Origin: Symbiodinium sp. CCMP2592
Taxonomy: Eukaryota > Sar > Dinophyceae > Suessiales > Symbiodiniaceae
Length of the DNA stretch: 64,000 nucleotides
NCBI GenBank assembly: GCA_905221615.1
Contig: CAJNDT010006024.1
Span: forward strand, 1,543,017-1,607,016
Reading direction: 5' to 3'
The notes below the pieces were generated by a model that was given only the letters and a program-made list of their open reading frames with translations, ran no database searches and was not told the origin of the DNA. The translations under genes were made by a program, and so were the position numbers. Below, piece after piece: positions 31,495 to 41,153 of the stretch; the stretch's first letter is position 1, and each line of letters begins with the position of its first letter.

Positions 31495-31650
31495 TAGAGG
31501 GCTTAAGGTTTTAGGGTTTAGGATGGTTTAGAGCCTTAGGGTTTTAGGGTTTAGGATGGTTTAGGGTTGGGGGTTTTTCAGAGGTTTAAAGGTTCAGGGT
31601 TTAGGGTTGCGAGAGTTTAGGAATTTGATTTAGGTTTAGGGTTTAACATA
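31495..31650. repeat. TTTAGGG block with GGATGGTTTAG variants
   Basis: TTTAGGATGGTTTAGAGCC and TTTAGGATGGTTTAGGGTTG form a degenerate repeat of about 42 bp within G-strand telomere-like text. Confidence 0.7.
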
Positions 31651-31755
31651 GGGGCCCCAATAACCACCAATCATATTTTGGATGGTGCCCTGTTATAGGT
31701 ATGGTATAACATACCCCAAAACCCTATTCTAAAAATTAGGCTCCTGATAATTTTG
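31650..31755. repeat. Family I palindrome, diverged copy
   Basis: TAGGGGCCCCAATAA at the left faces ATTAGGCTCCTGA-type sequence at the right. TTTTGGATGGTGCCC and ACCCCAAAACCCTATTC lie inside. Degenerate. Confidence 0.5.
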
Positions 31756-32084
31756 TATTACCTGAACTCCCGCCAAAAGGAACATGCAGCTCTGAGGACG
31801 AGTATACAGAAACCTTATCAAGCAAGCCCAACCTTCTCGGGTTAGGGTTCAAGTCGCGCGTAGGGTTTCGGGTCTCATGGGAAAGGTCTCATGGGATATC
31901 GATGAACCTGAAAAAAAACCGTAGGATTAGGTTTCGGAAAGTTGGGTAGGGTTTAGGGGCTTCAGTTTTCGGCTTGGTAGGATATGATGATTCAGGGTCG
32001 CAGGCACTTTGTGTGCTTTGGACTAATGGCACTTTTAGGGTACTTATAAGTCTACTTACTACCTACTTACTAAGTCCCTAAACC

Positions 32085-32150
32085 CTATAGTACCCTTATA
32101 GAGCCCTTTAAAGGAACCCTTAGAATCCCCTTTAAAGGAGCCCCCATACT
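32085..32150. repeat. CCCTTTAAAGGAACCC motif group
   Basis: TAGAGCCCTTTAAAGGAACC and AGAATCCCCTTTAAAGGAGC are two direct copies about 27 bp apart. Confidence 0.7.
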
Positions 32151-32196
32151 AAGTCCCCCGACCCTCCAAGACGGTCCAAAGTCTGATGGCAGGGAA

Positions 32197-32305
32197 CCCA
32201 GAGACTACAATACCCCTTAATTAAGGAATATTCTGTAAATCATATTAAGGATCCTACTATAATTTAAAGTATATTCCTTAATTAATGCGTATTGGAGTCT
32301 CTGGG
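32197..32305. repeat. Family A palindrome, copy A2
   Basis: CCCAGAGACTACAATACCCC faces ATGCGTATTGGAGTCTCTGGG. CTTAATTAAGGAATATTC faces TATATTCCTTAATTAA. The core is AGGATCCTACTATAATTTAA. Confidence 0.9.
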
Positions 32306-32389
32306 AAGGGGTCAGGGCTTGACCTTCTCCGCCACAGGTGGTGGGGGACCTGCGGGGTGAATTCGCAGGACCTCCTGTCAAAGTTTACT

Positions 32390-32497
32390 AGGGTTGATGG
32401 TATAATATAATCCTGCATTACCTTAAGGACCCTAAACTATGGAAATTATGGTATATTCCTGATTATGGGTAGCGCAAGATTTATATCATCAACCGTA
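32390..32497. repeat. Family B palindrome, copy B2
   Basis: GGTTGATGGTATAATA faces TTATATCATCAACCGTA. ATCCTGCATTACCTTAAGG faces TTATGGGTAGCGCAAGAT, with changes in the right arm. Confidence 0.85.
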
Positions 32498-32537
32498 GGG
32501 GGGTTTACAGTTTCCGATTAGGGTTTAAGGCCCAGGG

Positions 32538-32921
32538 ATGTACTGCTTGCGGGATTTGAGGATTGTACGGCATGAGGGGTTAGGGTTAGTGAGCTTTGGG
32601 GAAACAAGCCACAGGGTTCGTGCGCTGTACTACTTGCAGGCAGGTCGCATTCTCAATGCTGACTGGTGTTATCATCAGATAGTACCTGAGCTCCGAGCAG
32701 TCTTGTTGCAGTTTGCGGTTGAAGGTTGTGGGTCCACGGCTTGGAGCTTACGCTTGACGGTACGGTACCTGCCCAACTCCCCGACTGCAGCTGGTACGGT
32801 ACGTGCCCAACTCCCCGACTCCAACTGTTCACACTGTGTGCCGAGCGCAATCAAGTTTGCACTGGCCAGTGGTGAAGACTACCGGGGTCAGATGATATGC
32901 GAGGAGCTCGAATATAGTTGA
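32538..32921 (+). CDS. Open frame of 127 codons, coding status uncertain
   Basis: It starts MYCLRDLRIVRHEGLG and stops with TGA after EELEYS. It contains a 34-bp exact-length tandem repeat (32759-32792 and 32793-32826) that adds a repeated RYLPNSPTAAG / RAQLPDSN-like segment in shifted reading (34 is not a multiple of 3). It is longer than expected by chance in this compartment, but no family is recognised and no ribosome or splice evidence exists. Confidence 0.3.
   Translation: MYCLRDLRIVRHEGLGLVSFGETSHRVRALYYLQAGRILNADWCYHQIVPELRAVLLQFAVEGCGSTAWSLRLTVRYLPNSPTAAGTVRAQLPDSNCSHCVPSAIKFALASGEDYRGQMICEELEYS
32759..32826. repeat. 34-bp tandem duplication
   Basis: GGTACGGTAC(C/G)TGCCCAA followed by CTCCCCGACT(G)C(A/C)A(G/A)CT appears twice back to back with three mismatches. 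Confidence 0.85.
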
Positions 32922-33287
32922 GAAATTTATGGCGTCGGTGTAAACTGCTGATGAAAGCTTACCCCAAACCTTCAAGCCTGTAAGGACTTACCTCAAGACT
33001 CAAGACATATAACCCCTATAAATCCTGTAACCCACAAAGTTGAATCATTTATGGTTTAGGGCTCCTTTAAAGCGCATCCAAAACCTCCGAAACCCGAAAA
33101 CCGAACTCCGCAAATCCCTGAGCTCTAAACCCTAAAATTTTGGGTTTAGGGGTTTCGGTTTCAAATGAATAACTCAACACCCCTAAGCCCTAAATCCCCA
33201 AACCCTACCTTAAGCTAGCATAACTGACTGTTCTGTAGGCTCTTTCACAAACCCTAGCATTGAGATTCATAGGGACCCTGGATTCGG

Positions 33288-33387
33288 AGAGCCCAATACC
33301 CCTTAATTCAGGAATATACCTCAAATTATAAGGGGCTTTCATATTATGATTTTAGCTATATTCCTTAATTGAGGGGTATTGGGCTCT
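33288..33387. repeat. Family A palindrome, copy A3
   Basis: AGAGCCCAATACCCCTTAAT with TCAGGAATATA faces TATATTCCTTAATTGAGGGG with TATTGGGCTCT. About 30-bp arms are nearly perfect. Confidence 0.9.
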
Positions 33388-33519
33388 CTGGGCAAAAAGG
33401 GAGGTTTCCTGTACTCACTGGCCCAAAACCCCAGGAAGCAAAATTTGAGACTTTCAGAATCGACTACCTTGTAAGAACCCCAAAAGTTGAAAAGTTGAGT
33501 TTACAGCCAATCAGTGCAT

Positions 33520-33622
33520 CCCAAAGGGTCCAAAGTACCTATATAGTAGAATGTAGGATATTAGGATCTACTATTATGATCCAGGGAAGTATCCCCCATA
33601 ACAGTGCCTAGGGCCCTTTGGG
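33520..33622. repeat. Family D palindrome, copy D2
   Basis: CCCAAAGGGTCCAAAGTACC faces AGTGCCTAGGGCCCTTTGGG. It shares the inner AGTAGAATGTAGG and GGGAAGTATCCCCCATAAC with D1. Confidence 0.9.
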
Positions 33623-33721
33623 CATGTCAGGGAAAACCCTGAGTCCGGGGCTGGAAGGTGAAGGCTCTCGGGCTTTCGAAGCCTCTGCGACGGGAGATTG
33701 TGAAGAGAGGCGGTGGCTTTA

Positions 33722-33872
33722 CCCTAAGGGTCCAAGTAGTCCTTATTTATGGTTTTGGGTACCCAAAATGATCCCTAAACCCTAAACCCAAAACCCAAAA
33801 CCCAAAACCCTAAACCCTAAACCCTAAACCGATTCCAAAGTCCTAAAATGGGGAGTACTTGGACCCTTAGGG
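33722..33872. repeat. Family C-like palindrome with CCCTAAA array as its loop
   Basis: CCCTAAGGGTCCAAGTA faces GTACTTGGACCCTTAGGG. The loop holds about nine CCCTAAA/CCCAAAA heptamers (33776-33833) in place of the usual family C centre. Confidence 0.85.
33776..33833. repeat. Telomere-like CCCTAAA array inside a palindrome
   Basis: CCCTAAA and CCCAAAA units in C-strand orientation, enclosed by the arms of the 33722-33872 palindrome. Confidence 0.9.
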
Positions 33873-33914
33873 TTAGGGTTTTTTTCAATTGCAGCGACTC
33901 TGTCTCCACTCTGC

Positions 33915-34300
33915 ACGGCTTTAGGAGTTTAGGGTTTAGGGTTTAGGGTTTTGGGTTTAGGGTTTAGGTGGCATCGTCTTGAATATGGTTTGTTTTAAGT
34001 TTGCTGGATGTAGGGTTTACGGTGTAGGTATGGTTGAGGGTTTTTTGTCTGCATGGGGCTTAAGGGTTGCAGGATGTAGGGTTTGGGAGTTTGGGGGTGT
34101 GTACTAAGGGTTTAGGGGGCAAGTTAGGAGTTGAGGACGTAGGGGTGTTTAAGGTTGCAGGATGCGGGGTTTAGGAGTTTGGGGCTTATACTTACGGGTT
34201 GAAGGGTGTAGGTGTGGAGGACATGGGGTTATTATGGGGATTCAATGGTTAGGTGTTGGGGGCTTTGGGGGTTTTTAGGGTTTAGGGTCAAGGAGATTTG
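33915..34300. repeat. TTTAGGG block and T/G-rich degenerate repeats
   Basis: GGGTTTAGGGTTTAGGG followed by GCAGGATGTAGGGTTTGG, GGATGCGGGGTTTAGGAG and similar. A degenerate repeat with roughly 60-70 bp spacing of TTGCAGGAT(G)NNGGGTTT. Confidence 0.65.
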
Positions 34301-34418
34301 AGTTTAGGAGTTGATTGAAATCTTTAGGGTTCGAGTTTCGGGACTTAGGGGTTGGTGGTTTCGGACTCAGGGTTAAGGGGTTTGGCGCAGAGGACTTTAG
34401 GGAGTTGGGGTTTGGGGA

Positions 34419-34690
34419 TTATCTAGGGCTTCGCATAGGAGTGTTCTTGACGGGTTCAATGTTTGAGGTGGTTTTTAGGGCTTTCCAACGAAAAGGACTG
34501 AAAGGGCTTATGGTGTGGTGTTTGGGGCGGTTGGTGCTTTCTGCGGAGTCTGAGGCCAAGAGAAGTTTTGGGAGGTCGCGCGCAGATACCTCGTCAACAG
34601 GATCGCTAGTCTCAAACTGCAGTGTAGCACCCGGCATGCTGGGCATTACATCTCTCCAACTTGTATGCACACCTGTGCTTCAAGATGGTC
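34419..34690 (-). CDS. Possible exon, function unknown
   Basis: The - frame reads SMPGATLQFETSDPVDEVSA then RDLPKLLLASDSAESTNRP. The + strand is open too. The - reading is preferred because another protein-like - segment lies upstream at 34.77-34.88 kb, with a CCCTAAA block (34717-34760) between them where an intron would be. Confidence 0.3.
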
Positions 34691-34716
34691 AAACAGCATC
34701 ATAGCTAGCATACAGA

Positions 34717-34760
34717 ACACCTTAAACCCTAAACCCGTAAACCCTAAACCCTGAACCATT
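34717..34760. repeat. Telomere-like CCCTAAA block, possibly intronic
   Basis: CCTTAAACCCTAAACCCG-type units between two protein-like - strand segments. Confidence 0.7.
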
Positions 34761-34769
34761 CTAACACTC

Positions 34770-34885
34770 TCGGGCTGTTTGTCGGCCGAAGGAGCTGTCA
34801 ATGGGCTGCTTCAGGTCCACGAAAAAGTTTTCCACGGTGTCCACAAAGGCCAACTTGTGGATGGTGTGCCTGCTTTGGAGGGCTT
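34770..34885 (-). CDS. Possible exon, function unknown
   Basis: The - frame reads LQSRHTIHKLAFVDTVENFF followed by VDLKQPIDSSFGRQTARE. It is strongly protein-like. A + frame (GLLQVHEKVFHGVHKGQLVD) is also open, so the strand is not certain. No family recognised. Confidence 0.35.
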
Positions 34886-35422
34886 GGTAACATAAGGTTT
34901 GGGATTTGGCTTCTCTGGCTTGACGGTCCAGGTGATCTGATAGGCTGACGATCCAGGTTTTCGGGTCTTACTTGGAGGGTCGGGGACTTAGTATGTAGGT
35001 AGTAAGTAGACTTATCAGCACGCCAGAATCGATCCCAAGTGGGGTAATGATAATTACAACTCGGTAAAATGCCTACGTGCTACGTCCTTCAAGTGAGGCA
35101 TCCGAATACTCCGAAAAAACAAAGCCTGCGGTTTAGGGCGTGGGGCTTCAGGTTGAGCGGTTTACGGTTGAGGGCTTGGGGTTTAAAGCGCCAGAGAAGG
35201 CTACTTGCGTTGCAGTTTCCCACGAAACTGCCAGCAGCTATACAGCCTGCCGGTTTACGAAGTAGCCTGCCGTGACCTAGCTGTAAACCGAATTGACACT
35301 GGAGTGGCTTCTGTTGGCTTTCCCTGTGGCTACCCCAAACCCTAAATCGAAATCCTCAACCCTCAACCCGAAACCCCTAACCCCCCCCTGTAGACATCCA
35401 AACCCGCAAACCCTAAACCTTT

Positions 35423-35530
35423 CCCTAAGGCTCCATATACCCATATAGTAGGAACTTAGGCCTTAAAGTACCTATATAGGGACACCTATGAGGCCTAAGT
35501 ACCTACTATATGGGTACATGGAGCCTTTAG
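35423..35530. repeat. Family E palindrome, copy E1
   Basis: CCCTAAGGCTCCATATACCC with ATATAGTAGG faces CTACTATATGGGTACATGGA with GCCTTTAGG. GAACTTAGGCC faces GGCCTAAGTACC in the inner arms. The loop is TATATAGGGACAC. Confidence 0.9.
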
Positions 35531-35647
35531 GCTTTAGACCGTGGCCCAGCAAAAAACGCACTTGAAGCTGGCGCACCGCATATTCTGCTGTGGAGGGGAC
35601 GGCTCATCGTAGAATGTCAAGTACCTCGGCGAGCCCCTGTCCACCCA

Positions 35648-35702
35648 GGTTTAGGGTTTAGGGGTTTAGGGTTTAGGGGTTTAGGGTTTAGGGTTTAGGG
35701 CA
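35648..35702. repeat. Telomere-like TTTAGGG array
   Basis: Seven GGGTTTAGGG(G) units on the + strand. Confidence 0.85.
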
Positions 35703-35719
35703 TTGCAATCGTTGGGAAA

Positions 35720-35840
35720 GGGCGATTTTGGGGTAAGTTATAGTATTATGGGAGCTCCAAAAGATGCTATGGAAGGGTTTTGGGGTAATTAAGTTATAGT
35801 CTATATATAGTATTATGGGAGCTCCAATTTACAGGACAAT
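35720..35840. repeat. Direct repeat TTATAGTATTATGGGAGCTCC
   Basis: GGGTAA...TTATAG...TATTATGGGAGCTCCAA occurs twice about 75 bp apart, with AAGGGTTTTGGGG between. The second copy carries an extra TCTATATA insertion. Confidence 0.7.
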
Positions 35841-36279
35841 TGCTATGAAAATAATTCCGACCCCTGTACTAAAGCTTAGGCTTAGACCCTGACCTCAAGC
35901 ACGGACCCTTAGAAGACCTCAAGCCCTAGCTCTTGCCTGGGGTAACCTTGAAGTTGCGTAGGTTCGACAACACTATCGGAGGCAAACGGTCACATTGTGG
36001 ATCTGTCATGACCTTCACGTGGGGCTTTCCGAAACCTGCTGTGACTGTTGAGGGAGCATCTTATATTGAGGATCCTGCTACAAAGGGTCACCTAGAAAGG
36101 GAGAAAAAATAAGTACTAAACCCTAAACCCCGAAACACTGAGCCCAAAACTCTAAGCCCTGAACGCTATACCACAAAACCCTAAGGGTCGCTCTTCGTGG
36201 TTGCCGAGCCCTCGGGACTGCTTAGCCCGAGTAGCACGACTTGGGATGACAGGTGATACGCATCCAGACCATGATAATG

Positions 36280-36300
36280 GGTTTAGGGTTTAGGGTTTAT
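36280..36300. repeat. Short TTTAGGG block
   Basis: GGGTTTAGGGTTTAGGG in G-strand orientation. Confidence 0.75.
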
Positions 36301-36471
36301 AAATGTTGTGTTGATAACTAATATGTTCTTAACAGGTCCTACCTGGAGCCCAACAGTATGTAGAATCATGGCCGTTTATAGGTGTTGGGCCACAATTTTA
36401 CATACCTTTGGGGGTTTAGGTACTATAGAAACACTACTTTCTACTGTATAGGTCCTCCGTTAGGACACTAT

Positions 36472-36732
36472 CTATATGGGGAAAAGAAGCCATCGTGAGA
36501 AGGTCCAGAGCTTAGGGGTGAAGGGGTTCAGGGCTTGGGAATGTATGCTGCAGGGTTTCCGGGTTTGGATATGTGCGAAAACCTGGCCACTCCAAGAGGA
36601 TGTGGTGCTGCTCTTTACGGAGCCTGGGGCCCAAGTGCTCAAATGAAGACTAAGCCTATACGGAGTAATTACCGTAGTTGGGGCCTGAAGCTGGATGCTT
36701 GGCCCCCTAGGTAAGCAGGCCCTAGAAATCAA
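36472..36732. other. Open stretch, strand undecided
   Basis: A - frame of 86 codons and two + frames (one containing CENLATPRGCGAALYGAWGP, another KTWPLQEDVVLLFTEPGAQ) are open. Telomere-like repeats are absent. Possibly a short exon, but strand and frame cannot be fixed. Confidence 0.22.
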
Positions 36733-36867
36733 GAGCTGATAGCCCAGCCACGATGGAACGGAGGCGCCATGAGTGCCGATGTGGAAGTTGCCAGGAACCC
36801 TGCAACCGAAGCAGTGCAGGAGAGGAACTCCTAGGTCCTATGCCATCCACCTACAACTGCCTCTGCA

Positions 36868-36972
36868 ACGGTTGATGATAAAAAATCCCGCAGTACCTCA
36901 ATGGCCCTGGACTATGGGACTTATGGTATATTCCTTATTATGGGTAATGCAGGATTTTTATGTCATCAACCG
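36868..36972. repeat. Family B palindrome, copy B3
   Basis: ACGGTTGATGATAAAAAATC with CCGCAGTACC faces GGTAATGCAGGATTTTTATG with TCATCAACCG. The core is GGACTATGGGACTTATGG. Arms of about 30 bp. Confidence 0.9.
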
Positions 36973-37078
36973 AAGAACATCAGCTCGGTTAGCATAAACC
37001 CGAGACGGGCTGCCTGCATCCTAGACCAAAATCCCATCATTGAAAGCTGTCGAATTCATGATGCCTGGCCCCGAAAGG

Positions 37079-37126
37079 TCCCTAAACCCTAAACCCTAAA
37101 CCCTAAACCCTAAACCCTAAACCCTG
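37079..37126. repeat. Telomere-like CCCTAAA array, longest perfect run
   Basis: Six full CCCTAAA heptamers without error, bounded by GGT and CCCTGTAAGC. This is the longest uninterrupted run of the heptamer in the window. Confidence 0.95.
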
Positions 37127-37339
37127 TAAGCAGCAGGAGCTCCCCCATTTCAAGTCTCGGCCGTCGCACTTGACAGCTACACGCACGGGCTGCATGCTCT
37201 GATGATGGTTGACGACTAGCAGGTAACTTGGGGCGCGTGTTCAGCATGAGGGTTTCGCAGGAACATGGTACCCGAAAACTCGCCTGTTCAAGGTACCCTA
37301 AAACTCCTTAAGCCCTGAACCCCTAATCAATCCCTACAT

Positions 37340-37462
37340 GTAGGTACTACAAGGTAGGTACTACTAGGCAGGTACTACAAGGTAGGTACCCTTATATGGC
37401 TCCTACTATTTTGGGGTTATAGGGCCCAGGGTTCTTAATCGGGTTCCTACATTACCCTACCG
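37340..37462. repeat. GTAGGTACTAC direct repeats and half family G element
   Basis: GTAGGTACTACAAGGTAGGT and two more TAGGTACTA units, then TACTATTTTGGGGTTATAGG and CAGGGTTCTTAATCGGGTTC, which match the right arm of family G (G3). Confidence 0.65.
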
Positions 37463-37664
37463 CCAGCCTGTTCACATCGAAGTGGCCGTGGATGCGGCAG
37501 CTCTCCCCCTTCTGCTCCCGTCGCCTCTCGCTTTCCTGCAGAGATGAAAGAAGAGCGAAGGCTGCAGGGCGCTAAAGAAATAGGGGGCTTAATGGATAGA
37601 GTAGGGTTCCTTCCTTAAGGGTTCCTTTAAAAAGGTCCTATAAGGGCTACTATAAGGGTACGAT

Positions 37665-37765
37665 GATACAGGGGCTTTATTCCTTAGACTAGGGTTTTGG
37701 GGCCCCGTTATACTATACTTATAGTAATTAAGGAACCCGTCAAAATAGCATATCTAATCATCAAG
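37665..37765. repeat. Family I element, diverged
   Basis: ACAGGGGCTTTATTCCTTAG with ACTAGGGTTTTGGGGCCCCG, then CGTCAAAATAGCATATC. Matches the left half of I (39.4 kb). Confidence 0.6.
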
Positions 37766-37861
37766 GGTCGTATGGTAATGCTTTAGGAAGTCAGGATTAA
37801 GGAACTTAGGGCTTATGGGGTTAAGACAAAGCGAGCAAATGCCGGAACTGAACATGTATCA

Positions 37862-38185
37862 ATGAGGAAAATCTCTGTCTAGACCTATGGGTAACCGAGT
37901 AATAAAAGGGTGCCCTTTTTGGTTTATAGGGGGTTTTAAAGGAATCTGTATGCCAAAAAACGGGAATAAGGGCTTGCTCTGGGTCCTAGCTGTAGGTGTG
38001 GGTGACTCAAAGCCCTCATCCCAAACCCCGGGACACCCCGAGGGCTGTCGGGTTCAAGGTTTGGAGTCTTAAGCAGCTAGGATACCCAGTAACCTAAGAA
38101 TAAAAAGGCCTCTCTTTTTGGTATTGGGTAACTTTATAAGGAACCTAGGACTGCAAAAAGGGAACAAGGGTACTACTGGGCATCC
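37862..38185. repeat. Family K repeat, distant near-identical copy
   Basis: Nearly identical to 4316-4640, from ATGAGGAAAATCTCTGTCTA through TGCCAAAAAACGGGAATAAG to GGGTACTACTGGGCATCC. A few point differences (AAGCCCTC for AAGTCCTC, CTGTCGGG for CTGTGGGG). The open frame starting MGNRVIKGCPFWFIGG is part of the repeat and not treated as a gene. Confidence 0.9.
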
Positions 38186-38267
38186 GAGGCAGTAGCGTTG
38201 AGGGCTCAGGGCTAACGCGGCTTGCGGCTCCGGGCTCAGAACGTATGAGCTCCAGATTGTAGAGTTT

Positions 38268-38480
38268 CTAGGATACCAGCAGGCTATAGTGTACCTCCTC
38301 TTCGGGCTTAACCCATGCTATATACAGGATCCCAGAAGGTGACCCACAAACGAAGACTATAGATACCTGCAGGTTCTGAACCCCGAGCCCCAAGTATATG
38401 TCTTGCACCTGGTCGTGCCACTCGAACATAGGCATGTGCATCAAAGACCTCGGTGCTGACCCGACTCTGTTCACCAGCTT
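38268..38480 (-). CDS. Possible exon, function unknown
   Basis: The - frame reads GSAPRSLMHMPMFEWHDQVQ then DIYLGLGVQNLQVSIVFVCG and SPSGILYIAWVKPEEEV. Good amino acid balance, no recognised domain. The upstream end merges into a family H palindrome at 38495, so the exon's true start is not visible. Confidence 0.33.
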   Translation of the reverse strand, partial: KLVNRVGSAPRSLMHMPMFEWHDQVQDIYLGLGVQNLQVSIVFVCGSPSGILYIAWVKPEEEVHYSLLVS

Positions 38481-38494
38481 CCAGCTACCTATAT

Positions 38495-38592
38495 GGAAGT
38501 TTCTGAACATTAGGGGTACCTTATTTTGGGTCCTCATAATAAGGATCCTACTATTAGGGTAATTACAATATTAGGGTCCACTGTTTTCGGCA
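38495..38592. repeat. Family H palindrome, copy H3 (other orientation)
   Basis: GGAAGTTTCTGAACATTAGG with GGTACCTTATTTTGGGTCC matches the reverse complement of the H1 right arm. The core is GGATCCTACTATTAGGG. It stands alone, without family G beside it. Confidence 0.7.
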
Positions 38593-38829
38593 ACCCCCCC
38601 ATATACTGGGCTAATTACTATGATTCACATACTCTAAGGTGAATACACGGTATATGGAACACCGATTGTGCAGTAAGCAACTCGGCGCCAAGGGCGAGCT
38701 ACAACCCTGTAGCAGGCTGACCCCGGTTGATGCTTTTGGGTCTGTGACAAGGGTTTGCACGGATTGTGGCCATGTCATCAGGGCATCTTTCTTCAACTTG
38801 AGTCCCTAAAGCCCGACACCTAAACACTA

Positions 38830-39065
38830 CACTCTGAAGCCTAAACCACTTGAACCCTGAACCATAAAGCATTGTTGTTGTCGGAAGTTGTCGGGATTGA
38901 GGGCTGGGGCGCATGCTAAACATCTGCCCAAGCACCCATAGGCGTAGTCGGAGCCCAAATCGTCATAGGAGGAGAGACGACGTGGCTGTGCCGGCGGTCC
39001 CTGACACTTCTTAGTTAGATTATTGATTCGAAAAGACGCAAAGCAGCAGCTCAACCGGAACATGC
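38830..39065 (-). CDS. Possible exon, function unknown
   Basis: The - frame contains RRLSSYDDLGSDYAYGCLGR and CLACAPALNPDNFRQQQ. Weak evidence. The + strand is closed in most frames. Confidence 0.22.
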
Positions 39066-39235
39066 CGTCCTTGACAGTTAGCGAAGCAACCTAAACTGAT
39101 CCCAAAAAGTCAAACTTGATCAGCTCATTGCCACAGCCTGCACTGGAACAAGAGAATCAGGCACCCAAGGTACGATTAAGCATAAATGCCTTGCCACTGG
39201 ACACCTCAGATTTGCCTGCTGTCTAAAGCATATCA

Positions 39236-39342
39236 GCCTTTCCAAATCCCTTAATTAAGGAATGTGCCACAAGTAATATGTAGTAGGATCCCCTATATGA
39301 CTTAAGGTATCCCATTTTAGCCAAGTGGTTTGGAAGGCCTGG
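39236..39342. repeat. Family A palindrome, copy A4
   Basis: GCCTTTCCAAATCCCTTAAT with TAAGGAATGTG faces CATTTTAGCCAAGTGGTTTG with GAAGGC. The core AGTAGGATCCCCTATATGAC is typical of family A. The right arm has diverged. Confidence 0.75.
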
Positions 39343-39346
39343 GCGC

Positions 39347-39425
39347 ACTAAGGGTCCAAGTGCCTAATCATCAAAACTCTGCCACATTCTAACCTACAGT
39401 ACTACTCTCCGATCCTACACCCAAA
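39347..39425. repeat. Family C half element, copy C6
   Basis: ACTAAGGGTCCAAGTGCCTA and ATTCTAACCTACAGTACTAC match the left arm and centre of C2. The right arm is missing, and a family I palindrome starts immediately after. Confidence 0.7.
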
Positions 39426-39428
39426 TAA

Positions 39429-39533
39429 TATGGAGGGCTGAATAATTAGAATAGGGTTTTGGGACCCGTTATACTCTCCTTGTAATAAGGAAGCCCCAAA
39501 ATAGTTTTAGGTAGCTATTAAGGCCCCTGTATT
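39429..39533. repeat. Family I palindrome, copy I2
   Basis: ATATGGAGGGCTGAATAATT with AGAATAGGGTTTTGGGACC faces AAGCCCCAAAATAGTTTTAG with GTAGCTATTAAGGCCCCTGTAT. The loop includes TATACTCTCCTTGTAATAAGG. Confidence 0.8.
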
Positions 39534-39677
39534 ACCTAATTAAGTCCTTTGGGCTGCGAGGGTTGTAAACTGTTGCATGCAGGCCTCCTCCTGTGACGTC
39601 GTGGTTGTCGTAGTCGAGGGCGTGGTTGTGGTTGTACTTGTTGTACTCTTCATCTGCGACGGAATTCTCCAACAAAT

Positions 39678-39719
39678 GGGAGCCTTTATACTAACCCTGG
39701 GAGCCTTTATACTAACCCT
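39678..39719. repeat. 21-bp perfect tandem duplication
   Basis: GGGAGCCTTTATACTAACCC plus T occurs twice in a row without mismatch, next to a GTTGTGGTTGTACTTGTTGT-type degenerate stretch. Confidence 0.9.
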
Positions 39720-40067
39720 CCTAGTAGTCTCAAAGGAGCGGTGTGGTAACCTCAAGCTGCGATGTTTCCTGATGACACCCTGATGCCACCGGAGACGGCA
39801 TAACCTTATGGCTACCTCAAAGAAACCTCACACTCACCCCAAAGACACCTAACGAAACCCTAAATCCTACATCCTAAAACCATAAACCCAAAACCCTGAA
39901 TCCTGAACCCAAAGACCCCTAACTAAACCCTAAACTCTAAACCCTAAATCCTAAACCCAAAGACCACTATCCTCAGAGAGACAACACACACTCCATCGCT
40001 CAACATCGGGCGTTGGTCTGAGAGGCGAGGACACTACACCACTTCTTGTTCAGTGGGTTTGGGGTTT

Positions 40068-40185
40068 ACCCCAAGGCTCCAAAGGACCCAATAATTAAAT
40101 TAGGTACTCGGTTTTAGGATAGTAGTTATGTAGGTTAGGATTTTGGAGAGCATATGACTCTTAGGTTCTTGGACCCTTGGGGGTT
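40068..40185. repeat. Family C palindrome, copy C3
   Basis: ACCCCAAGGCTCCAAAGGAC with CCAATAATTAA faces CTTAGGTTCTTGGACCCTTG with GGGGT. The central AGGATAGTAGTTATGTAGGT and TAGGATTTTGGAGAGCATAT are shared with C4. Confidence 0.9.
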
Positions 40186-40521
40186 AGGGTTTAGGGCTGT
40201 CGTCTTCAGGGGTCTAGGGCCTGGGGCTTTGGGGTTCAAAAGTTCAGGAGTTTGGGGTCCAGGGTTTAGTTAGGGGGTTAGGATTTAAGGGTTTGGAATT
40301 GAAGGGTTTAGGGACAATACTACATAGCTGAGGGGCATTTGCCGTTAAGTAAGGACTCGAGTTTAGGGATTTAGGGTTCTGGAAGCCACACAAAGCCTCC
40401 AAAAGCGTAGACTAGGATGCATGGCCGCATCACCAGAGTTAGGTCTGAAATCGAGGGCATTAGAAGAGGGGGACGAAGCGCAAGTCTCAGCCTGAAGCCA
40501 TAAGCAAAAGGCCCAAACACC

Positions 40522-40640
40522 TAATGTAGGAAGCTGATCAAGAAACCATGGGCCTTTATTCGGGTTCCTTATATGAATTATGAATCCTACTCTTTTGGGG
40601 TTATAGGCCAAGGGTTTCTTAACCAGGTCCCTATACATTA
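40522..40640. repeat. Family G palindrome, copy G3
   Basis: TAATGTAGGAAGCTGATCAA with GAAACCATGGGCC faces GGCCAAGGGTTTCTTAACCA with GGTCCCTATACATTA. It is diverged from G1/G2 and lacks the family H partner. Confidence 0.85.
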
Positions 40641-40869
40641 AACCTTAAGCCCCTCAACCCCCAAACCTCTAAACCTCACACACCCTAAACCCCCGACAGA
40701 AAGGTCCGCAAACTCAAATACAGAAGAACTACACGACAATTCCTTAGGGTTTCATTCTTATAAACATATACTTACCTTGCCCCCAACACGATTTTCTAGT
40801 TGATTATGGATCCCAGAGAAGTAAAGGGAAACCCTTTCTTTAACCCCAACACCCTGATTTCATTACTAA

Positions 40870-40935
40870 GGCCCCAAAACTATAGAACCCTTATAGTAGC
40901 CGTTATGGAACCCTTACAGGAACCCTGATCCAATT
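40870..40935. repeat. GGAACCCTTATAG motif group
   Basis: TATAGAACCCTTATAGTAGC, TTATGGAACCCTTACAGG and AACCCTGATCC form a degenerate series with spacing near 25 bp. Confidence 0.6.
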
Positions 40936-41153
40936 ACGAAAGCCTCTGTATTAGACCCCTGGTTCAACCTAACCCCTAAGCCCTGAAACTGCTAAGGCCC
41001 CCCCATCGGAGGATCACCTTCAGTGCAGCTGTGCAGTTTCTGCTGCCAGAAGAGAAGCCATAACCTTCGGACATGTTGCGGTTAGTTTGATGTTTTTCTC
41101 GGTGTTTTCTTGCAGAGGGTTCTGAATGGAGTATTGGGCGCTGATTGTACTTA

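Noticed and set aside
37079-37126. True chromosome end
   Set aside because: The heptamer run is short and internal, with ordinary sequence on both sides. Orientation of heptamer blocks changes repeatedly along the window.
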